From Syntrophales bacterium (lineage in GTDB: Bacteria > Desulfobacterota > Syntrophia > Syntrophales > UBA5619): DNA of 47,017 nt. Shown here piece by piece: positions 16,429 through 25,092 of the stretch (within the stretch, counting starts at the first letter, position 1; every line of letters starts with the position of its first letter). A program made the translations under genes and the position numbers. The stretch lies in contig JALNYO010000026.1 of assembly GCA_023229765.1 (NCBI GenBank), positions 1 to 47,017 on the forward strand. Direction: 5' to 3'. The notes under the pieces are model-generated. The model saw only the letters and a program-made list of their open reading frames with translations, was not told the origin of the DNA and searched no databases.

Positions 16429-17580
16429 CTATGCGGCGAACTGGTTCAAGGAGGCGTAGTCCTTGACGTAACTAGGGATGAGCGTGCGGTACTTCTCCTG
16501 CACGGCGCGGAAGTCGCGGGTGGAAGGATTGGTTTTGTCAAACCGCCTGAGGTAGTCGCGGGGCGTGGCGGTGAGGCCGAGCTTATAGCCGATGAAATAA
16601 TCGAAGACGGCGCGGGCGTTGCCGCCGATGGAGCGGTGCGCTTCGTCGGAGATGACCAGGTCGAAATCGGTCGGCGAGAAGAGCCTCTGGTATTTGTTGT
16701 TGAAGAGCAGCGACTGCACCGTGGTCACAACGATTTCCGCCCGCCGCCAGTCGTCGCGGTTCTCCTTGTAGATGATTGTCTTGAAATCGGAGGACAGTAG
16801 CGCCTTGAAGGCCTTCATCGCCTGATCCTCCAGTTCGAGGCGATCCACCAGAAAAAGCACGCGCTTGGCATTGCTGGAGCGGAGAAACAGTTTGATTACA
16901 GCGGCGGCAACAAGAGTCTTGCCGGTGCCGGTGGCCATCTCGAATAGGAAGCGGTCTTTGCCCTCCTTCACGGCTCGTTGCATGGCATGAATAGCCTTCA
17001 ACTGATAGGGCCGCAAAAAACGCAGTTTGTTGGCACAGATGTAGCCGGGACGTTCGGCCTCGTTCTTCCACGCCGCTGCGGATTGGTAGTTCGGGCTCTG
17101 GGTCAGCACGATATAGTCGTCGCCGACCTGGTCTTCTATGAGGCGTTGCGGGTTGGGCGTGACCTGCCGGTAGCCGATCACCGACTCCGGCGTCGGAAAG
17201 GACGTGATGATATAGGGGTTGCCGCGCTCCAAGTCCCAGAAGTAGTGGAGATTGCCGTTGGAGAGGATGACGAAGCGGCAGTTCTGGGACTTGGCGTACT
17301 TGCGGGCCTGCTCCTTGCCGGCAAGCGGGTTCTTGTCCTCCGCTTTGGCCTCTAGAACTATGAGCGGGAATCCTTTGGCGTCGAGCAGCAGAAAGTCAAT
17401 GAATCCCTTGCTCGTCTTCTCGAAATTCTCGCCAAGCGCTTCCAGATCGGATGACTTGATCGTCACACTGGGCTCGAGGCGGATGTTGGCGGGCGCGTTC
17501 CCTTCCGGAAAGAAACGCCAGCCCGCCGCTTCGAGCAGCTTGTTGATTTTTATACGGGCTGTAGCTTCCTTATATGCCAC
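16429..17580 (-). pseudogene. hsdR: Truncated type I restriction endonuclease subunit (HsdR N-terminal half)
   Basis: The N-terminal half of HsdR is well kept. The PD-(D/E)xK nuclease region reads FIDFLLLDAKGFPLIVLEAKAE near 60-80. Walker A MATGTGKT is near 215 and the DEAH box VISDEAHRS near 310 in the first RecA lobe, followed by GYKLGLTATPRDYLRRFDK. After NPSTRD the family sequence ends and an unrelated 27-residue tail (FRAVQEKYRTLIPSYVKDYA, then SLNQFAA) closes the frame. The second helicase lobe and C-terminal domain are gone (usual length 800-1000). The start is set at GTG 17580 because GAGGAAG precedes it and it yields VAYKEATARIKINK, the usual N-terminus; GTG 17601 is an alternative. 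Not expected to translocate. Confidence 0.85.
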
Positions 17581-17601
17581 TCGCTTCCTCAGTATCGCCA
17601 C

Positions 17602-17792
17602 GGTTGGTCAGGCGCCATAACGGTCTTTCCCCTGCCCCCTGATTCCGGGGAAATCTGCGGAAGGAACCGCTTGCTGTTTTTACGATGAAACAAACCAGCC
17701 GAAAAGCGGGGCCACTCAATCACTTAATATGCAATTTGTCAATGAAATTAGGGGAATTTAGGGGATGATTCTGAAATTTTATATTACCTATT
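17602..17792. other. Noncoding stretch upstream of the truncated hsdR gene
   Basis: Part of a 339-base gap between two minus-strand genes. It contains short G-rich repeats (AGGGGAATTTAGGGGATG near 17751-17768) and a small inverted repeat (ATTACCTA/TAGGTAAT, 17783-17799) whose right arm runs into the MITE-like element. No gene was found. Confidence 0.4.
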
Positions 17793-17939
17793 AGGTAATT
17801 GCAAAACTCCCTTTCTGTCATTCCCGCGACGCTTCTGGGCGGGAAAGCGAAGCTTAATCATAATCCAGTTTGTAACTCCCTAAAATCATGGATGCCCGAC
17901 AAGAGCATTCGGGCATGACGAAACGTTTTGCAATTACCT
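17793..17939. mobile_element. 147-bp MITE-like element with 15-bp terminal inverted repeats
   Basis: AGGTAATTGCAAAAC at 17793-17807 is the exact reverse complement of 17925-17939. Inside lie TTCCCGC/GCGGGAA (17821-17845) and ATGCCCGA/TCGGGCAT (17892-17916), plus outer GTCAT/ATGAC pairing, so the whole element can fold. It encodes nothing. Its right end is one base from the pabBC stop codon. The internal TGTCATTCCCGC and CGGGCATGACG phrases resemble dispersed proteobacterial repeats. No clear target-site duplication could be assigned. Confidence 0.75.
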
Positions 17940-17940
17940 C

Positions 17941-19695
17941 CTATGGAAGCAAGACGGCCTCGCGCCATTTGCGCACGGAATTTACCAGAAATATCTGCTT
18001 GGCGTTTTTCAGATCATTGATTGATATTATCTCTTCAGTTATTTTGTCCTCGGCCAAAAGTTGCGCCCGATACACGCCGTTTAAGAGTCCGCAGCTCACC
18101 GGTGGGGTAACAAGCCTTCCTTCTTTTAAAATTACCACATTGGCGATGCACGATTCGGTGATCTCGCCTTTCTCATTCCATAGAATTACGTCATCCGCGT
18201 CAGGGAAGGAATTTTTTGCCTGTTCGTAAACCTCCCGCCTTGTTGTTTTGTGGAAAAGAAAAGGATTGCGGGAAGAAACTGGTTCTTTTGCGAGTTGTAC
18301 CCGCACAGAGCCGCAGGTTGCAGGTTTTTCCAGAGTTACGGCTTGGCATTCAATCTTTCCATCCTGTGCCAGCAGAAGGCGAACGCGGTATTCTCCCGAG
18401 GAGAGGCCGGAAACCGCCGCATGCAGATTTTCGAGTATTTGGCGCTCAGCGAAAGGATAGATGAAGTATTCCGCTGCGTCTTTAAGGCGCTCAAGATGCC
18501 GTGATTGCAGAAAGAATCCCTCTGCCGGCGTCCAGAGGAGTGTTTCCAAAAGGGAAAAGGGAACAGGGGAGACGGGGTCAAGGATGACTCTGGCCTTGGT
18601 CAGGCACTCCTCGTACTCATCGTCTGTTGTCGAATCCCAGACGATGCCGCCGCCGACTCCGTACTCCGCCCGTCCCGTGGCTGTATCGATAAGGGTTGTC
18701 CGGATTGCCACATTGAAAAGCGCGCGACGTCCCGGTCCATAGTAACCTATTGTTCCTGTGTAAATATTGCGCGGCGCTGTTTCCAGCGCGGCGATGATCT
18801 CCATTGTTTTGGCTTTGGGGGCGCCGGTGATCGAGGCGCACGGGAAAAGCGCCTTCATTATTTCGGATAGAGAGGCGGCTGTGACGGCTTCCACGGTTGA
18901 GGTCATCTGCAGAACCGTCGGGTATTTTTCAATTTCATAAAGACGGGGAACATCTACCGAGCCGAACTCCGCTATTTTCCCGATATCGTTGCGAATCATG
19001 TCAACGATCATCACGTTTTCCGCCCTGTTTTTTTCTGAATTGTGCAGAAATAATGAATTTTCGCTATCTTCAGCGGTTGTTCTCCCCCGGGGCGCGGTTC
19101 CCTTCATCGGTTTGGAAAAGATGCGTTTCCCTTTCAGCGAAAAAAACAGTTCAGGGGAGGCGGAGCATATATAATAAGGAGGGGCCTCTATAAAAGCTCC
19201 ATAGCGGGCGTCTCCGCAGGCATTGAGAAAAAAATTCCACGGGTCTTCGTGAAATTTGCTCCATAAACGAAGGGTGTAATTCACCTGATAGGTGTCGCCG
19301 GCCGCGATATGCTCCCTTATCCGGGCGATTGCCTGGGCGTATTGCTCCTGGCTGACAGAGGGGCGCCATCCTTCGAGAGGATAAGCTGAGCCTGCTGCTG
19401 GCATTTTTCGGATGATTGGCGGATGTTTAAAAATCCCGAAACAGGCCAGCGGAAAAGCTGTCGCTGGCTGGGTGTGCAACGCTGAGTCAAATGCCGCAGA
19501 GGCTTCATAACCTATCCAACCCGCGGCAAAAAAACCCTTGCGCTCCACGAAATTGTCCACTTCCGCCAAGAGCGGAACCACAGCGGAAAGAGTCTCCGCC
19601 TTGAGAACCGCAAGGGGATTGGAAAACTGAAGCCATTGCCCAAGGTCTTGATCGTGCAGGATTATGTTCACCATAGGCCTGGTTACAGCGGCCAC
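17941..19695 (-). CDS. pabBC: Aminodeoxychorismate synthase I fused to aminodeoxychorismate lyase (PabB-PabC)
   Basis: A two-domain enzyme for p-aminobenzoate, the folate precursor. The first part, residues to about 370, is chorismate-utilising: KPMKGTAPRG has the Lys typical of PabB rather than TrpE, and ENVMIVDMIRNDIG, CASITGAPKAKTMEII and GYYGPGRRALFNVAIRT are further signatures. The second part is a class IV aminotransferase-fold lyase with HKTTRREVYEQAK (the PLP Lys region), WNEKGEITESCIANVV and the end segment CGLLNGVYR. A glutamine amidotransferase (PabA) must come from elsewhere. The start is GTG 19695, which overlaps the previous gene by 13 bases; ATG 19674 is the alternative. The stop abuts a MITE-like element. 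Confidence 0.92.
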   Translation of the reverse strand: MAAVTRPMVNIILHDQDLGQWLQFSNPLAVLKAETLSAVVPLLAEVDNFVERKGFFAAGWIGYEASAAFDSALHTQPATAFPLACFGIFKHPPIIRKMPAAGSAYPLEGWRPSVSQEQYAQAIARIREHIAAGDTYQVNYTLRLWSKFHEDPWNFFLNACGDARYGAFIEAPPYYICSASPELFFSLKGKRIFSKPMKGTAPRGRTTAEDSENSLFLHNSEKNRAENVMIVDMIRNDIGKIAEFGSVDVPRLYEIEKYPTVLQMTSTVEAVTAASLSEIMKALFPCASITGAPKAKTMEIIAALETAPRNIYTGTIGYYGPGRRALFNVAIRTTLIDTATGRAEYGVGGGIVWDSTTDDEYEECLTKARVILDPVSPVPFSLLETLLWTPAEGFFLQSRHLERLKDAAEYFIYPFAERQILENLHAAVSGLSSGEYRVRLLLAQDGKIECQAVTLEKPATCGSVRVQLAKEPVSSRNPFLFHKTTRREVYEQAKNSFPDADDVILWNEKGEITESCIANVVILKEGRLVTPPVSCGLLNGVYRAQLLAEDKITEEIISINDLKNAKQIFLVNSVRKWREAVLLP

Positions 19696-20072
19696 TCTTT
19701 GCGTTCAACAAGCACATCCCGAAAAATAGTCAGAGCTTCGTTGACGGCGGGCATGCCCGCGTAGGTTGCCACCTGAAAGAATATCTCGGTCAGCTTTTTG
19801 GGGTCGCACCCGACATTGAGCGCGGCGTTAACATGCAGTTTCAGCTCTTCCCCGGCGCCAATGGCGGCAAGAATGGCGCAGGCCGCCATCTGTCGTTCCT
19901 GAAGGGTCAAGACCGTGCGCGAGTAGAGATTGCCGGTGATAAAGCGTGAAAAATCCTTGGCCAGTTCCTTGTCGAACGCCTTCCAGATAAGATAGGAAGG
20001 GTCCATCTTGATGCCGCCTTCAAACAGCCGCTTTGCCGTCGCTTTCGTTTTTTCATCAATATTTTCCGTCAT
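19683..20072 (-). CDS. Carboxymuconolactone decarboxylase family protein
   Basis: A 129-residue single-domain AhpD/CMD-like helical protein. The core RTVLTLQERQMAACAILAAI and the following ELKLHVNAALNVGC keep the family's Glu and His. The redox CxxC pair of AhpD is missing, so a peroxidase-reductase role is unlikely. Family members range from gamma-carboxymuconolactone decarboxylase to proteins of unknown role; here function is open. The start ATG is at 20072, and its end overlaps pabBC. Confidence 0.82.
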   Translation of the reverse strand: MTENIDEKTKATAKRLFEGGIKMDPSYLIWKAFDKELAKDFSRFITGNLYSRTVLTLQERQMAACAILAAIGAGEELKLHVNAALNVGCDPKKLTEIFFQVATYAGMPAVNEALTIFRDVLVERKEWPL

Positions 20073-20108
20073 GTTGGTCTCCTCATATAGCAGTATTGTG
20101 GTTGTTGC

Positions 20109-21422
20109 TCATTTTGACAGGAATATCCCCGCTGTCCGGTCCTGAAAATAGATATGGTTGTACTTGCCCCGCTTGGAGCGCCCGTAAGATTCCTCTCCTT
20201 CGGCCCGGCATTCCGGACAGCAGCGGGAGGGAAGGATAACGGCAAAGATGTTATTGCCGGTACTGGCAAAAGATTCTATCGTGACAAGGCCGCCGCAGTC
20301 ATCGCAGATGCGCACTGTTTCCGTTTGCTGCTCCCTGATCCCGTCCGTGTCGTAGTAAATATTTTTATTCCGTCTCATGCAGCGCGCATCGCCAACGAGT
20401 TTTTTTTTCATATTGCGCCTGCAGTCCCAAAGCCGCAAAACTTGATCAATCTCTTCGGCAATTGTTCTGGTGACAGAGGCGTCCTGACGGAGCAGGTCGG
20501 GGTTGTAATCCGGTTCCCGGACATGGCTGTAATCGAGCCCGGCCATGGCCAGAATTATCCCGGCGTTGGTGTAGGGGAGGGCTCTTTCGATCGAATAGCC
20601 TCCCTCCAGAACGGCGATATCGGGGGCGAGCCGGGCGTTCAGGGTCGCATATCCCTGCGCGGAGACGCGCATGTTGGTCAGGGGATCGGAGTAGTGGTTG
20701 TCCTGCCCGGCCGAGTTGATGACGATGTCGGGTTTGAATTCGTCGAGAATCGGCAGGACAAGCCGATCGATAACGGTCAGATACCCCTCATCGGATGTTT
20801 CCGGGGGGAGCGGCACATTGATTGTTGTCCCGAGGGCGTTCGGCCCGCCGAAGTCATTGATGAAGCCAGTCCCCGGATAAAGGGTCCTTCCGTCCTGGTG
20901 CAGCGAGATGCACAGGGTATCCGGGTCGTTCCAGTAGATATCCTGGGTGCCGTCCCCATGATGACAGTCGGTATCGACAACGGCGATTCTTTTGTGGCCA
21001 TAATGACTGCGGATGTATTCGATCATGATCGCTTCGATGTTCACATTGCAGAAACCCCGCGCGCCATGGACAACGAGCATGGCGTGGTGACCGGGCGGCC
21101 GGACGAGGGCGAAGGCGTTGTCAACCTCGCCGGTAAGCACTTTCTGGGCTGCGGTTATGGCGCCTCCAGCCGAGATGAGGTGTGATTCGGTAACGACGCT
21201 CAGGGCATCCGGCACGCAGATATGGGCGCGATTGATGTCTTCTGCTGTCGCTATTTGCGGTTTGTATTCGTAAATATTGTCAAAATCGAGGAGGCCTTCT
21301 TCAAAAACCTGATCCTGCGTATAGAGAAGGCGCTCTTCCCGCTCCGGATGAGTCGGAGAGATGGCCCAGTCAAAGGCGGGAAAGAATATCAGGCCTGTTT
21401 TTTTCAGTTTTTTCGTTGCCAC
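20109..21422 (-). CDS. Histone-deacetylase-like amidohydrolase with Cys-rich C-terminal tail
   Basis: A zinc-dependent deacetylase of the HDAC/AcuC/acetylpolyamine amidohydrolase superfamily. The active-site pieces are RPPGHHA at 109-115, zinc ligands D152 and H154 in DTDCHHGDGTQ, D241 in SAGQDNHYSDPL, and Y276 in EGGY. After about residue 345 a tail of roughly 90 residues carries two Cys pairs (ICDDCGG and CCPEC), likely a zinc ribbon, which is uncommon. The start is GTG 21422 with AAAGGA six bases upstream. It follows the hydantoinase gene by 48 bases and is probably in the same operon. The substrate (acetylated polyamine, protein or metabolite) is unknown. Confidence 0.87.
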   Translation of the reverse strand: MATKKLKKTGLIFFPAFDWAISPTHPEREERLLYTQDQVFEEGLLDFDNIYEYKPQIATAEDINRAHICVPDALSVVTESHLISAGGAITAAQKVLTGEVDNAFALVRPPGHHAMLVVHGARGFCNVNIEAIMIEYIRSHYGHKRIAVVDTDCHHGDGTQDIYWNDPDTLCISLHQDGRTLYPGTGFINDFGGPNALGTTINVPLPPETSDEGYLTVIDRLVLPILDEFKPDIVINSAGQDNHYSDPLTNMRVSAQGYATLNARLAPDIAVLEGGYSIERALPYTNAGIILAMAGLDYSHVREPDYNPDLLRQDASVTRTIAEEIDQVLRLWDCRRNMKKKLVGDARCMRRNKNIYYDTDGIREQQTETVRICDDCGGLVTIESFASTGNNIFAVILPSRCCPECRAEGEESYGRSKRGKYNHIYFQDRTAGIFLSK

Positions 21423-21438
21423 AATTTTTCCTTTCCCC

Positions 21439-21473
21439 CTAACTCACAACTATTAACTAATAACTATCAACTA
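21439..21473. repeat. Five imperfect heptad repeats in an intergenic gap
   Basis: On the plus strand the 7-base units CTAACTC, ACAACTA, TTAACTA, ATAACTA and TCAACTA follow one another; each keeps AACT at the same place. The last unit includes the stop codon of the hydantoinase gene, and the first lies near the ribosome site of the deacetylase gene. It could be slipped-strand DNA or a spacing element. Confidence 0.6.
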
Positions 21474-23150
21474 TTTACATTCACCGATGCTTCCCGGTTT
21501 AACCTGTGTCTTTACACGGATGTTTTTACCTGCCGTACAGAAGTCGTCAACGATGTTGAACTCCTGAGATTCTATTACCTCGATTTCAGGTTCACGGACA
21601 AAATCGTCTGTATGGCGAATCTTTTCTCGCAGTCTTTCACAGCAGACCTGGATTGTGTCCGCAAGTGTGAAATTTGCGGGAATAGAGACTTGCGACCCAT
21701 CTTCCGCTATCGTCAAGATGCCTCTTTCCGTATCTGCAAGGATGGTCAGCTCCGCCGTCGTCCGGGCAAGGGCGGCCCCGATGGCATTGGCAATTTCGTA
21801 ATTGACGGGGATGTGGGTCTTGCAATCACAAACATCAAACTCTGTTTCCAGCAATCGTTCGATTTCTGGGGCCATCTGCTCGGCCGGGCCGCCAACAACA
21901 TAGAGGCTGTGAGGCGCAATTTTTCTGTCCGTCAGCAGGGCCTGAATTGTATATACAGGTTTGTTGTTTATTTCATTAAGGAATTGGAATGCGGCTGATG
22001 CAATCCGGCGGCAGGTTTCCGTAAAGATCATCCGTGCCGTCTCCTGCATGTCGCAATGGAGGGATTCGGCAATTGGCATAAGGGAATGGATCGCCTTTTG
22101 CGGGTCTCCTATCCTGGTCAGGCCGAGGACAATCATCGCATCGGTGGGAGTGGGAAATTGCCCTCCCAACGCGGCGGCAGGTCCTTCGCGATTGGGGCCG
22201 ATTTGAATGTTTCCTTCATTGAGAGCAACAACGCTGTCCCCGCCGATCCCGATTGAGCGGGTGCGCAAGCCGCGGATCAGGGTTTTCCTGCCTTCGATGG
22301 TAACCCCGAACGGCTCAAGGAGCGGAACCCCGTCGGCAAAGATGGAGATATCCGTTGTTGTGCCGCCTATGTCAAGAGCTATGGCATCTACCCGGCTGTT
22401 TGTCGTCGCCATAATTCCCATGACGCTCGCCGCTGGTCCGGAAAGGATGGTTTGCGCCGGAAATTCAATAGAGCGGGCAAGCTCCATGGCGCCGCCATCC
22501 GCCTTCAGGATATAAATTGGAATATTCATCCCTTGTTTCAGCGCGAAGTCGGCGACGCTGCCGGCAAACCTCTGATAAAGGTTGCAGATAGCCTCATTGA
22601 GAAAGGTTGTGGCAATCCGGCGGGGGAAATTGAGATGCCCGGACATCCTGTGCCCGAGGGTAACGTGGCATGCCTTATCGCCGACAATTTTCCGCAGTTC
22701 GAACTCGTGCTGTGGATTGCGCGTTGAAAATTTTCCGACGATTCCGATATTTTTAATTCCTTTGGAAAGGAAATCTGCCACTACCCGGTCTGCCTCTGCA
22801 TGGTTCAGGGGTTCCATCTCGCGGCCGCGGTGGTTAATGGAACCGGCCAGAAAACGTATGTCCGGATAGGCATTTATGGATTCGGGGGAGAGCCCCGGGC
22901 CGCTCGCGACGAGGAGCCCAACCCGGTCAATCTTGTTCTGCACGATCGCGTTTGTCGAGATTGTCGTGCTTAAAACGATTCTTTCCAGTCGAGGTATTAT
23001 GGTTTTATCGGCGATTTCATTTGTAGCATCGAGAAGCGAGGAAAGCAGACGGTCATGATTCGTGGGGACTTTTGTCTTTTTAATAACCTTGCCTTTGTCG
23101 ATCAGAACCGCATCGGTGTGCGTCCCCCCTACGTCTATACCTATGATCAT
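21471..23150 (-). CDS. Hydantoinase/oxoprolinase family ATP-dependent enzyme (HyuA-like, stand-alone)
   Basis: A member of the ASKHA-fold HyuA/oxoprolinase-A family. It has the N-terminal phosphate loop MIIGIDVGGTHTDAVLI, the STTISTNAIVQNK segment, and the second phosphate loop DAIALDIGGTTTDISIF. The frame can be read from 23201, but ATG 23150 gives the usual N-terminus and has AAGGGG upstream. The 559 residues are shorter than the roughly 690 of classical HyuA, and no HyuB gene adjoins. Stand-alone versions are known in anaerobes; the substrate is unknown. A 325-base gap separates it from the upstream catabolic operon. Confidence 0.85.
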   Translation of the reverse strand: MIIGIDVGGTHTDAVLIDKGKVIKKTKVPTNHDRLLSSLLDATNEIADKTIIPRLERIVLSTTISTNAIVQNKIDRVGLLVASGPGLSPESINAYPDIRFLAGSINHRGREMEPLNHAEADRVVADFLSKGIKNIGIVGKFSTRNPQHEFELRKIVGDKACHVTLGHRMSGHLNFPRRIATTFLNEAICNLYQRFAGSVADFALKQGMNIPIYILKADGGAMELARSIEFPAQTILSGPAASVMGIMATTNSRVDAIALDIGGTTTDISIFADGVPLLEPFGVTIEGRKTLIRGLRTRSIGIGGDSVVALNEGNIQIGPNREGPAAALGGQFPTPTDAMIVLGLTRIGDPQKAIHSLMPIAESLHCDMQETARMIFTETCRRIASAAFQFLNEINNKPVYTIQALLTDRKIAPHSLYVVGGPAEQMAPEIERLLETEFDVCDCKTHIPVNYEIANAIGAALARTTAELTILADTERGILTIAEDGSQVSIPANFTLADTIQVCCERLREKIRHTDDFVREPEIEVIESQEFNIVDDFCTAGKNIRVKTQVKPGSIGECK

Positions 23151-23201
23151 GCCATCATGCCCCTTTATTCCTTTCGGTAGAGCGTCTTTTATATCATGCA
23201 T

Positions 23202-23526
23202 TCCGCATAACGAAAAGAGCTGCAGAATCCATTATCAATAAAGATAGACAATTGCATCTTTTTTTATCGTTATATGCTATCGCTTAAAAAGAAGGGATTG
23301 CCTATGGCGTTCTTGTCTATCAGATCAGCAATCTGGCAGGGATAATTGTTCGTAAGAGGGGGCAGGAGCAAATGCTTATGGGTCAGCATCCTTAAGACGC
23401 AGTTTCAAGCGAAGCGAAAGCGTCGTTTTGATAACGTAAAATTGACCGGCGAAAGGCGGCAGCAATAACCAAATAGCAATAACCAAAGACATCCCTAAAA
23501 AAAATGAAATATTAGCTACGATTTCT
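23202..23526. other. Gap between the catabolic operon and the hydantoinase gene
   Basis: 325 bases without a gene. Seen: a GACGC/GCGTC hairpin near 23396-23424, a direct repeat GCAATAACCAAA (two copies, 23462-23488), and a T-rich run just after the carboxyltransferase stop (minus strand) with only a weak 5-bp stem. A terminator for the upstream operon and a promoter for hyuA are expected here, but neither is clear. Confidence 0.4.
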
Positions 23527-25074
23527 TTAAAGGGGGATATTGCCATGTCTTTTGGAAGGTCTGACCACTTCCTTTTCCGCTATCGCCTCAAGCGTTTCAA
23601 TCAATCTGCATCTGGTCTCGGCAGGCTCGATGAGATCATCTACAAGCCCTCCGTAAACCATCGGATAGGGATTGGCTGCTTTCTTCAATTCTTTGATTTT
23701 CTGTTCTCGCAGTTTTTCCGGGTTCTCGGATTTGGCAATCTCCCGGCCGTATATTACGTTCGCAACGCCTTCAGCCCCCATGATGGCCGACTCGCCTGTA
23801 GGCCAGGAATATATATGGTCTATGCCAATGTCCTTGTCTATACCCATGGCAGGCTTAGCGCCGCCATAGGCCTTTCTGACAAGCACGGCAATCTTGGGAA
23901 CGACTGATTCGCTGATCGCATACAAAACCTTCGCTCCATGCCTTAATATGCCGGCATGTTCCTGGTGCGAGCCGGGGAGGAATCCTGTTGTATCCGTGAG
24001 AAAGATCAGCGGTATATTGAACGCATCACAGAATCTTATGAATCGCGCCTCCTTGTCGGAGGAATTTACAGTCAGCGAACCGGCCATACAGAGAGTTTGG
24101 TTGGCGACAATTCCTACCGACAGCCCGTTCAGCCGTCCGAAACATGTAATGATATTTCTGGCAAATTCCGGCTTGATCTCAAAAAATTCCCCCCTGTCAA
24201 CTATGCGGGCGATAAGCCGCTTCATGTCATAGCCCTTAAGTAAATTGGCGGGAACCAGATCGCCAATTTCCTCATCCGGTTCCCGGTAATTTTCATCAAC
24301 GGGACCTCTTGGGGAGGGTTTTTTCCAGCTCGACGGCAGATAGGAGAGAAGCTTCCTTATCTGCGCGAAACACTCGTCTTCGGTAGCGAATCTGCCATCA
24401 GCAAGCCCCGAGGTCTGACAGTGTACCTTCGCGCCGCCAAGCTCCTCCATGCTGATCTCTTCCCCCAAAACCTCTTTTACGCCTGCAGGACCAGTTGCAA
24501 AAGTAAAGCTTTGCTTGTCCACCATAAAAATGAAATCAGTCAGCGCGGCTGCGTATCCGGCGTTGCCGGCGCCTGGGCCAAGGATTGCGGAAATCTGCGG
24601 CACAATCCCGGAGGCCTGGGTGCATCGGAAAAAAATCGAAGAATTGCATAGGGGGAGCGGTTTGTTCGCCAGGTCGAGTCGCCCTCCTGCGGAATCCCAC
24701 AGACCGATCACAGGGGAGCCTGTTTTTATCGCCATCTCGATTATGCCAGTAATCTTGCTTCGGTGCAGGGGCCCTGTAGTCCCTGCCTTGACGGTATAAT
24801 CCTGGGAATAGATGCACACGTTGCGGTTGTCTATTTTTCCGTATCCTGCAACGACCCCGTCGCCGTAAAGCCCATTGGCATTATCTTCATCCAGGGAGGC
24901 AAGCATCTTTATTTCCACGAAGCTGCCCGGATCAAGAAGATGCTCTATTCTCTCACGGGCGGTGTAGCGTCCATTTTTATGCTGTCTTTCGACATATTTC
25001 TCGCCCCCTCCTCCGGCAGCGACAGCCTTTTTTCTTCTCAGTTTCTCTACAAGCGCATCAAGATTCTCGTTCAT
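23527..25074 (-). CDS. Biotin-dependent acyl-CoA carboxyltransferase / decarboxylase alpha subunit
   Basis: A carboxyltransferase of the propionyl-CoA carboxylase beta / methylmalonyl-CoA or glutaconyl-CoA decarboxylase alpha family. It has two crotonase-like halves. The N-terminal mark is NGRYTARERIEHLLDPGSF, then PVIGLWDSAGGRLD; the second half has FLTDTTGFLPGSHQEHAGI and VLVRKAYGGAKPAMG. At 515 residues it matches the PccB/MmdA size; classical glutaconyl-CoA decarboxylase alpha is nearer 590. No biotin carboxylase, biotin carrier or sodium-pump beta subunit gene adjoins, so partners must be elsewhere. AGGAAAGAAT precedes ATG. It follows dctM by 18 bases, so it is operonic. Confidence 0.88.
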   Translation of the reverse strand: MNENLDALVEKLRRKKAVAAGGGGEKYVERQHKNGRYTARERIEHLLDPGSFVEIKMLASLDEDNANGLYGDGVVAGYGKIDNRNVCIYSQDYTVKAGTTGPLHRSKITGIIEMAIKTGSPVIGLWDSAGGRLDLANKPLPLCNSSIFFRCTQASGIVPQISAILGPGAGNAGYAAALTDFIFMVDKQSFTFATGPAGVKEVLGEEISMEELGGAKVHCQTSGLADGRFATEDECFAQIRKLLSYLPSSWKKPSPRGPVDENYREPDEEIGDLVPANLLKGYDMKRLIARIVDRGEFFEIKPEFARNIITCFGRLNGLSVGIVANQTLCMAGSLTVNSSDKEARFIRFCDAFNIPLIFLTDTTGFLPGSHQEHAGILRHGAKVLYAISESVVPKIAVLVRKAYGGAKPAMGIDKDIGIDHIYSWPTGESAIMGAEGVANVIYGREIAKSENPEKLREQKIKELKKAANPYPMVYGGLVDDLIEPAETRCRLIETLEAIAEKEVVRPSKRHGNIPL

Positions 25075-25092
25075 ATTCTTTCCTGTATCACA

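Noticed and set aside
20154..21185. Long plus-strand open frame over the deacetylase gene (343 codons)
   Set aside because: It lies fully opposite a gene with intact catalytic motifs and resembles no protein.
23462..23488. Direct repeat GCAATAACCAAA considered as a CRISPR-like start
   Set aside because: Only two short copies almost adjacent, with no spacer-length intervals and no cas genes.
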